Shown: positions 14,035 through 18,418 of the stretch, in pieces
Layout of the letters: every line of letters begins with the position of its first letter
Numbering within the stretch: position 1 is the first letter of the stretch
Origin: Candidatus Ryanbacteria bacterium
GTDB taxonomy: Bacteria; Patescibacteriota; Minisyncoccia; Ryanbacterales; GWA2-47-10b
Direction: 5' to 3'
Length of the DNA: 18,418 nucleotides
Assembly: GCA_943354465.1 (NCBI GenBank)
Contig: CALRCC010000007.1
Span: 1 to 18,418, forward strand
Program-made: the position numbers and the translations under genes
Notes under the pieces: generated by a model
The model's database searches: none
What the model was told of the DNA's origin: nothing
What the model saw: only the letters and a program-made list of their open reading frames with translations

Positions 14035-14769
14035 TTATTTATCGTACTGACGCGTTATAAGCCAAAAACGGATTTTTACAGTCTCCCACAATACACCAAT
14101 ATACCCAGATAATTTTACATGACTTGCTGTATCATTCACCCAATATGCATCAACAATACCAATAGAAAACCCAAAGTGCCTTGCGAGCGCGAGCGCCTCA
14201 ATATCAAAACCCCATCTATCAATACGCGATACAGTAAAAATTCTCTTTGCTGATTTTTCGTTAAATGCCTTGAATCCGCACTGCGTATCCCAAATGCCAT
14301 AAACTGCAACTATCTGAATAAATAAATTGCCCATATTACCCATAAGTCGCTTTATAGGCGACTGTGGTATGGCTTGGCGCGCGCCTGGCGCATCTTTTTC
14401 ATCGCGCGAGCAGATGACTATGTCTTTACCTGAATCAAAAAGTGGCTTCATCTTTGAGAAATGGCTTATATCAGTGGAGTTGTCAGCATCTGTGAACAAG
14501 CGAACCTTACCGTTTGCCGCCATCATGCCCTCGCGAACGGTGTACCCCTTGCCACGATTTTCTTTACGGTCAATAACGCGAATATTTTCTTTTCCTGATG
14601 CGAATGCGTTAGCGACATTTGCCGTGCCATCTTTGGCGCCATCAATCGCTATAATCACTTCCCACGAGAACGCCTGACCTTTGAGCCATTTCTCGACAGC
14701 GGATAGCGTCATACCAATGCGTTTTTCTTCATTATATGCGGGGATGATGACTGAAAGATAAGGCTCCAT
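14035..14769 (-). CDS. Family 2 glycosyltransferase, polyprenyl/dolichyl-phosphate sugar synthase type
   Basis: A 244-residue GT-A enzyme. It starts with LSVIIPAYNEEKRIG (5-19), then IAIDGAKDGT (40-49), NRGKGYTVREGM (71-82) and the DxD-type metal site FTDADNST (92-99; D94, D96). The later QCGFKAF (163-169) and DRWGFDIEALAL (184-195) are typical of ALG5/DPG-synthase and DPM1-like enzymes that load glucose or mannose onto a polyprenyl phosphate. No C-terminal membrane helices are visible beyond weak hydrophobicity near 222-239. I chose ATG 14769 because the family begins there and because it lies 7 bp after the ruvX stop; the frame stays open upstream to 14874 but only as overlap with ruvX. It probably supplies lipid-linked sugar for surface glycans. 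Confidence 0.9.
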   Translation of the reverse strand: MEPYLSVIIPAYNEEKRIGMTLSAVEKWLKGQAFSWEVIIAIDGAKDGTANVANAFASGKENIRVIDRKENRGKGYTVREGMMAANGKVRLFTDADNSTDISHFSKMKPLFDSGKDIVICSRDEKDAPGARQAIPQSPIKRLMGNMGNLFIQIVAVYGIWDTQCGFKAFNEKSAKRIFTVSRIDRWGFDIEALALARHFGFSIGIVDAYWVNDTASHVKLSGYIGVLWETVKIRFWLITRQYDK

Positions 14770-14776
14770 ATGCTCT

Positions 14777-15172
14777 TTATCGTAGCATATTTTTCCGCCG
14801 TTCCAAGTAGCTCTGGAGGATAATTGCCGCGGCTGATGCGTCAATGGCACCTTTTGTGCCACCTTGGCGCACAACTTCGCTGGATGATAAAAATTCGTCT
14901 TCTAGCTCAATCGGCAATCCTAATATTTCTAAATCTTTCGCGAACGCACGCACAATCGTTGTCATATCAGTATCGTGCATATCTCCCAACGACCGAGGTA
15001 ATCCGACTACGATACCCGATATATGTTCTTTTTTTACCAAATCCCCTATATCACTTACGAGACGATTGCTATTTTCAATAATCTTATGCGGAAACGCGAT
15101 TGAGCATGAATCATCAGAAAGAGAAATCCCAACGCGCCTGCCCCCATAATCAATGCCGAGAAAACGCGCCAT
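14777..15172 (-). CDS. ruvX: YqgF/RuvX-family Holliday junction resolvase-like, putative pre-16S rRNA nuclease
   Basis: A 131-residue RNase H-fold protein of usual length. Three acidic active-site elements are present: D8 in FLGIDYGGRRVGIS, D92-E93 in the position of the family DERLTT motif (here DEFLSS) and D111 in AIDASAAAIILQ. VVGLPRSLGD (55-64) matches the conserved VGLP. The family matures the 16S rRNA 5' end in E. coli. It is 5 bp after map and 7 bp before the glycosyltransferase, which places it directly behind the ribosomal operon and agrees with a ribosome-related role. Confidence 0.92.
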   Translation of the reverse strand: MARFLGIDYGGRRVGISLSDDSCSIAFPHKIIENSNRLVSDIGDLVKKEHISGIVVGLPRSLGDMHDTDMTTIVRAFAKDLEILGLPIELEDEFLSSSEVVRQGGTKGAIDASAAAIILQSYLERRKNMLR

Positions 15173-15177
15173 GATAA

Positions 15178-15939
15178 TTAGCTTAGAGTGATAATCTCTG
15201 CACCAGTTTTTGTAACCAAGATAGTATGCTCAAAATGAGCCGCTGGCTTTTTATCACGAGTTGACCATATCCAACCATCTTTGCTAACTTTTATTTTCGG
15301 AGAGCCCATGGTGACCATAGGTTCTAGCGCGACGACCATACCTTCCGATAAAATCCCGCGCGTACCACGCGTACCCCAATTTGGTATCTCTGGATCTTCA
15401 TGTACCTTATCTCCTACTCCGTGTCCTACAAGCTCCCGTACAACTCCGAATCCCTCGCCTTCCACATAAGCTTGTATTGCCTCACCGATATCGCCGATAT
15501 GAACTCCGTCATGCACAACGCCGATGCCTATTTCAAGCGCGCGGCGCGTCACTTCAACCAATTTATTTTTTTCATCAGAAACCTTACCAACACATACAGT
15601 AACAGCCGTATCAGTGAAAATATGTTCATACTCCATGCCAATATCAAGGCCTACGATATCACCGTCAAGCAACACGCGTTTTCCTGGAATCCCGTGTACA
15701 ACTTCGTCATTAACTGATACGCACAAACTGGCCGGATACGGCATTTTGGTACCTTCCGTTTTATAATTTTTAAATGAAGGCCTACCTCCAGCTTTTCTGA
15801 TTAATTCTTCAGCGATACTATCAAGCTCGCCTGTCGTTATACCAGGGACTGCTTGCTCGGCGACACGCGCCAAAATATTAGCGAGATGTCTGCCGCCATC
15901 ATACAGACTTTTTTGTTGTTGACTGTTTTGTATCTTCAT
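15178..15939 (-). CDS. map: Methionine aminopeptidase, type I
   Basis: A 253-residue type I enzyme that removes the initiator methionine from new proteins. All five metal ligands are present: D99 and D110 (GLDIGMEYEH... FTDTAV), H173 (VGHGVG), E206 (ALEPMV) and E237 (HFEHTI). H82 (VVHGIP) is the substrate-contacting histidine. There is no N-terminal zinc-finger or SH3 extension. The start codon overlaps the adk stop (ATGA). The adk-map order is the standard end of the secY section of the spc operon. Confidence 0.97.
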   Translation of the reverse strand: MKIQNSQQQKSLYDGGRHLANILARVAEQAVPGITTGELDSIAEELIRKAGGRPSFKNYKTEGTKMPYPASLCVSVNDEVVHGIPGKRVLLDGDIVGLDIGMEYEHIFTDTAVTVCVGKVSDEKNKLVEVTRRALEIGIGVVHDGVHIGDIGEAIQAYVEGEGFGVVRELVGHGVGDKVHEDPEIPNWGTRGTRGILSEGMVVALEPMVTMGSPKIKVSKDGWIWSTRDKKPAAHFEHTILVTKTGAEIITLS

Positions 15940-16628
15940 ACAGTTATGCTGGCCATTTTTGTTTTTATGATCTCATGAATTTCTTCTGGAGTTCCATCGC
16001 CCAGCACATCTAAAACATTAACTCCAGTCGCTACAGCATATGGAATAATTTCTTTTGTATGATGCATATATTCAATAAGGCGCTTCGCGATTATATCTTC
16101 TTTATCTAATACTCTGCGTACAAGCTCACCTCCGCACGCCGGACAAAAACCAATAGCATCATTTTCTGCATTTGAGATCAATGGCTGACCGCATTTTTTA
16201 CATACCCTGCGACGCGAATTGCGCATGATGGAAATCTCTGGTGGCACGTCAATGTGCACGATCACCAGCGAACCATCGCCGTATAAATCTGATAAAAACG
16301 GAATTATAAATTCTGCCTCATCTTTTGTGCGCGGCGATCCTGACAAAATAATACCAAATCCTTCGTGCGCTATTTTTTGGATGCCATCAGTAATGATTTG
16401 CATCTTAAAATGAGAACCAGTTAAAAGCCCTTTTTCAAAACGCTCGCGCTCTAACTGCACTTCAGGGTCATCTTTTCTTTTTGAGTCATAAATTGCGCGC
16501 TCAATCGCACGACCAGTATCGAAGTGACGATAACCGTCTCGACTTTCGGCAAAAAGAGTTGCCTGCGTGCCCTTACCGGCGCCAGGAGGGCCTATAAAAA
16601 TGATAACTGCTGGGCGTGGTACTGTCAT
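15936..16628 (-). CDS. adk: Adenylate kinase with zinc-type LID domain
   Basis: A 230-residue NMP kinase that interconverts AMP + ATP and 2 ADP. It has the P-loop GPPGAGKG (13-20) and a LID with four cysteines C143-xx-C146 and C162-xx-C165, the Zn-binding form known from Gram-positive and thermophilic Adk. Two core AMP-site motifs differ from the usual: TGD becomes TGR (38-40) with the following arginine shifted by one (R44), and LDGFPRT becomes LSGSPRT (95-101). Identity rests also on the secY-adk-map order. It may have altered NMP preference. The start codon lies in a small hairpin with the secY-adk spacer. Confidence 0.9.
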   Translation of the reverse strand: MTVPRPAVIIFIGPPGAGKGTQATLFAESRDGYRHFDTGRAIERAIYDSKRKDDPEVQLERERFEKGLLTGSHFKMQIITDGIQKIAHEGFGIILSGSPRTKDEAEFIIPFLSDLYGDGSLVIVHIDVPPEISIMRNSRRRVCKKCGQPLISNAENDAIGFCPACGGELVRRVLDKEDIIAKRLIEYMHHTKEIIPYAVATGVNVLDVLGDGTPEEIHEIIKTKMASITV

Positions 16629-16642
16629 ACCATTAGTATGAC
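16624..16642 (-). promoter_or_regulatory. Inverted repeat covering the adk start codon
   Basis: GTCATAC and GTATGAC (7 bp, perfect) flank a 5-nt loop in the secY-adk spacer. In the transcript the adk AUG sits inside the 3' arm (GUAUGAC). Such a hairpin could hide the start until ribosomes finishing secY arrive, giving translational coupling. No T tract follows it, so it is not a terminator. The stem is weak (about half AT), so the role is tentative. Confidence 0.4.
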
Positions 16643-16646
16643 ACGA

Positions 16647-17906
16647 CTAATCGTACTCGCGAAGAGTTAACTGCGCTCGCACTTGTTTGATAGTTTCGAT
16701 AACCACCGAGACTACGATAAGGAGCGCTGTACCACCAAGGGCGAGCGCCTGCGTACCAGTGATAGTCTGCATCGCAAGTGGGAGAACGGCGATAGCACCT
16801 AAGAAGAGTGCGCCGACAAGCGTAATGCGTGTGATAAGTTTGCGCAAATATTCAGAGGTTGAAGGGCCAGGACGAATGCCGGGGATAAACCCGCCCTGTT
16901 TTTGCAAATTTGAAGAAATGGCGTCGGGATCAAATGTCACTGATGTATAAAAGTATGTGAACAAAAATACAAGCAAGAAATACATACCGCCATAGATCCA
17001 TTGATTATTTGCGATATTTAAAATAGTTGCTCCAGCGCTAGCAATTACTGGATACTTTGATGAAGCAAACATTTGCCCGATAAGTGAAGGAAAGAGCAAA
17101 ATAGAGATTGCAAAAATAATCGGTATAACGCCTGCCTGATTCACGCGGATAGGGAGATATGTGGATACTCCGCCATACATACGCATACCGCGAACGCGCT
17201 TTGTATACGAGATTGGGATTGGACGCTCGGCTTCAGTGATGATGACTGTACCTGCGATGATAAGCGGAGCTGCGATCAAAAACGCGAGAATAGTCGGTAA
17301 TTGTGAAGCGTCAAATGTAAAAAGTGTTTGCTGGATACTAGATGGAACGCCAGCTACGATACCTGCAAAAATCAAAAGTGAGATGCCGTTGCCAATGCCA
17401 TATTCGGATACCACCTCGCCTATCCACATCAAAAATAACGCGCCACCAGTCACTACAATCAAATTAGTAAAAAGATCAAACGCGCCAAGTTTAGGTACAA
17501 TCTGCTGTTGCATCAAGAGTGCCAAAAGAGCATATCCCTGCAAAAATGCGAGAGGTACAGCAAGCAAGCGTGAGTATTGCCCGAACTTTTTACGCCCCGC
17601 CTCACCATCTTCCTGATACATTTCTTTGAGTGACGGAAAGATCATCGTGAAAAGCTGCATTATAATAGATGCAGTGATATATGGGCCCACGCCAAGCATC
17701 ACGATAGACACATTGTCTAGCGCGCCTCCAGAAAAAATATTAAGAAGCCCTAAAAAATTGCTGCCCAAAAAATCAGGACGCACTCTTGGATCAAATGCGG
17801 GTATTGGGATTATCGCGAGAAAGCGAAAGAATGCCAAAAATCCAAGCACGACAAGGATTCGCCTGCGTAGATCCTTATCTTTTAGCGCCCTCAAAATATT
17901 TACCAT
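16647..17906 (-). CDS. secY: Preprotein translocase subunit SecY
   Basis: A 419-residue, ten-helix membrane protein that forms the Sec protein-conducting channel with SecE and SecG. Typical features are the cytoplasmic N-terminus RALKDKDLRRRIL (6-18), the plug and TM2 region (FSGGALDNVSIVMLGVGPYI), YGIGNGISLLIFAGIV, and PITYTKR-like PISYTKR before the C5 loop. The C-terminal tail ends in LTLREYD, which resembles a normal short SecY tail. It starts 2 bp after the rplO stop, the standard rplO-secY arrangement of the spc operon. Confidence 0.98.
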   Translation of the reverse strand: MVNILRALKDKDLRRRILVVLGFLAFFRFLAIIPIPAFDPRVRPDFLGSNFLGLLNIFSGGALDNVSIVMLGVGPYITASIIMQLFTMIFPSLKEMYQEDGEAGRKKFGQYSRLLAVPLAFLQGYALLALLMQQQIVPKLGAFDLFTNLIVVTGGALFLMWIGEVVSEYGIGNGISLLIFAGIVAGVPSSIQQTLFTFDASQLPTILAFLIAAPLIIAGTVIITEAERPIPISYTKRVRGMRMYGGVSTYLPIRVNQAGVIPIIFAISILLFPSLIGQMFASSKYPVIASAGATILNIANNQWIYGGMYFLLVFLFTYFYTSVTFDPDAISSNLQKQGGFIPGIRPGPSTSEYLRKLITRITLVGALFLGAIAVLPLAMQTITGTQALALGGTALLIVVSVVIETIKQVRAQLTLREYD

Positions 17907-17908
17907 AA

Positions 17909-18307
17909 TTATTTTTTAAGACTTGCGGAGATCTCACAATCTTTTATCGCAAACGCCGAGATGGTGCCCGGACCTACAATTTTAATCGCTGGTATTTTCC
18001 CGCCGATACGTTTGATAAGCCCTCTTTTATAAAGCTCTTTTGGGGTGATGACTTCGCCCTTACCAAACTTATTGGCGATAGCAGAAAGTTTAATAGAAAT
18101 TGACATTCGAGGGATAAAATACGCGCTATGACCTTTGCGCTTTGGAATTTTCATGATGACATCGCGCATCTCTGGGCGAATGCGACGCCCCGCGCGCGCT
18201 TTTTGTCCTTTGATACCACGGCCCGAAAAACTGCCGCGCTTACCGCCTCGGCCTATTCGTACTGCTTTTTTGCGGGGGTTAGCCGTTTTTACGCTGTGTA
18301 ATTGCAT
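17909..18307 (-). CDS. rplO: 50S ribosomal protein L15 (uL15)
   Basis: A 132-residue L15, somewhat short against the usual 145 or so. It has the basic, glycine-rich N-terminal extension (VRIGRGGKRGSFSGRG, 16-31), GIKGQKAR (31-38) and the C-terminal globular fold ending GPGTISAFAIKDCEISASLKK-like (GPGTIS at 112-117). I chose ATG 18307, which gives the family N-terminus MQLHSVKTANPRKK. The frame is open to the right edge of the window but that extension is simply the S5 sequence in another frame. It overlaps the rpsE stop by 29 bp. No rpmD (L30) lies between, as is usual in CPR bacteria. Confidence 0.96.
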   Translation of the reverse strand: MQLHSVKTANPRKKAVRIGRGGKRGSFSGRGIKGQKARAGRRIRPEMRDVIMKIPKRKGHSAYFIPRMSISIKLSAIANKFGKGEVITPKELYKRGLIKRIGGKIPAIKIVGPGTISAFAIKDCEISASLKK

Positions 18308-18418
18308 ATGGTCGTAATTGCTTAAGAGCCAAAATGGCAGCTCTGGCGTTATTAAGTTTGTTTGTAGTTCGCGACAATAGTTTCGCGCTCGCGTTCTCAA
18401 TACCTGCAAAATCAAGAA
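18279..18418 (-). CDS. rpsE: 30S ribosomal protein S5 (uS5), C-terminal part only
   Basis: The last 45 codons of S5, cut by the right window edge and ending in TAA at 18281-18279. The translated segment AGIENASAKLLSRTTNKLNN followed by ARAAILALKQLRP matches the C-terminal helix region of S5 (compare AG..DV..K..GS.NP.N...AT..ALK.LR). It is in a different frame from rplO and overlaps it by 29 bp, so it is too short to appear as a separate long open frame here. Its position before rplO is that expected for the spc operon once rpmD is lost. Confidence 0.88.
   Translation of the reverse strand, partial: LDFAGIENASAKLLSRTTNKLNNARAAILALKQLRPYAITQRKNG

Noticed and set aside
14770..14874. N-terminal extension of the glycosyltransferase frame
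   Set aside because: It lies inside ruvX in another frame and adds residues that are not part of GT2 proteins; ATG 14769 gives the family N-terminus.
1..18418. TGA recoding as in Gracilibacteria/Absconditabacteria
   Set aside because: TGA ends several genes at expected positions (UDG, adk, rnhA, the 51-residue gene) and ATGA junctions depend on it.

Overview
The window is a dense block of single-domain housekeeping genes, all but one of them on the minus strand, separated by 0-20 bp or overlapping by 4 bp (ATGA junctions). Several traits point to a Candidatus Patescibacteria (CPR) genome, most likely of the Parcubacteria type. The ribosomal S5 C-terminus runs straight into L15 with no rpmD (L30) between them. 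The nucleoside diphosphate kinase has a long internal insertion. ComEC is split into two genes. The set also includes a PolX-PHP polymerase, a family-4-type uracil-DNA glycosylase, an Ap4A-type Nudix hydrolase and small orphan membrane proteins. TGA is used as an ordinary stop, so the recoded Gracilibacteria and Absconditabacteria are unlikely. This placement is an inference from gene content; no marker phylogeny was run.

Layout in the direction of transcription (right to left). 18418-15178 is the distal spc ribosomal operon: rpsE (3' end only), rplO, secY, adk, map. Where most bacteria continue with infA-rpmJ-rpsM, this string continues with ruvX/yqgF, a family 2 glycosyltransferase, a GalT-like nucleotidylyltransferase, tpiA and pgk (15172-11133). 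It then runs into a 51-residue membrane protein, a RecB/Cas4-type PD-(D/E)XK nuclease, RNase HI, the ComEC channel and a ComEC-type metallo-beta-lactamase protein (11122-7864). No gap in this 10.5 kb string exceeds 18 bp, so it may be one very long transcription unit or a chain of units with embedded promoters.

A plausible sigma-70 promoter (7828-7855) starts a second string: ndk, a four-helix membrane protein, a beta-CASP ribonuclease, a LOG/SLOG-type nucleotide-binding protein, an aromatic-amino-acid-type permease and a uracil-DNA glycosylase (7800-3218). The glycosylase lacks all four cysteines that bind the Fe-S cluster in family 4.

The only sizeable non-coding gap (3031-3217) appears to hold a plus-strand small RNA. 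It has its own -35/-10 and an intrinsic terminator whose stem is fully paired only on the plus strand. Beyond it lie polX, a Nudix hydrolase and a ZIP metal transporter (2973-34), closed by a strong bidirectional terminator at 1-31.

Functionally the window joins protein synthesis and export (S5, L15, SecY, Map), nucleotide balance (Adk, Ndk, Nudix), lower glycolysis (TpiA, Pgk) with sugar-nucleotide and glycosyl-transfer steps, a DNA uptake and processing cluster (nuclease, RNase HI, split ComEC) and base-excision repair (UDG, PolX). I found no mobile element, CRISPR array, tRNA or rRNA.
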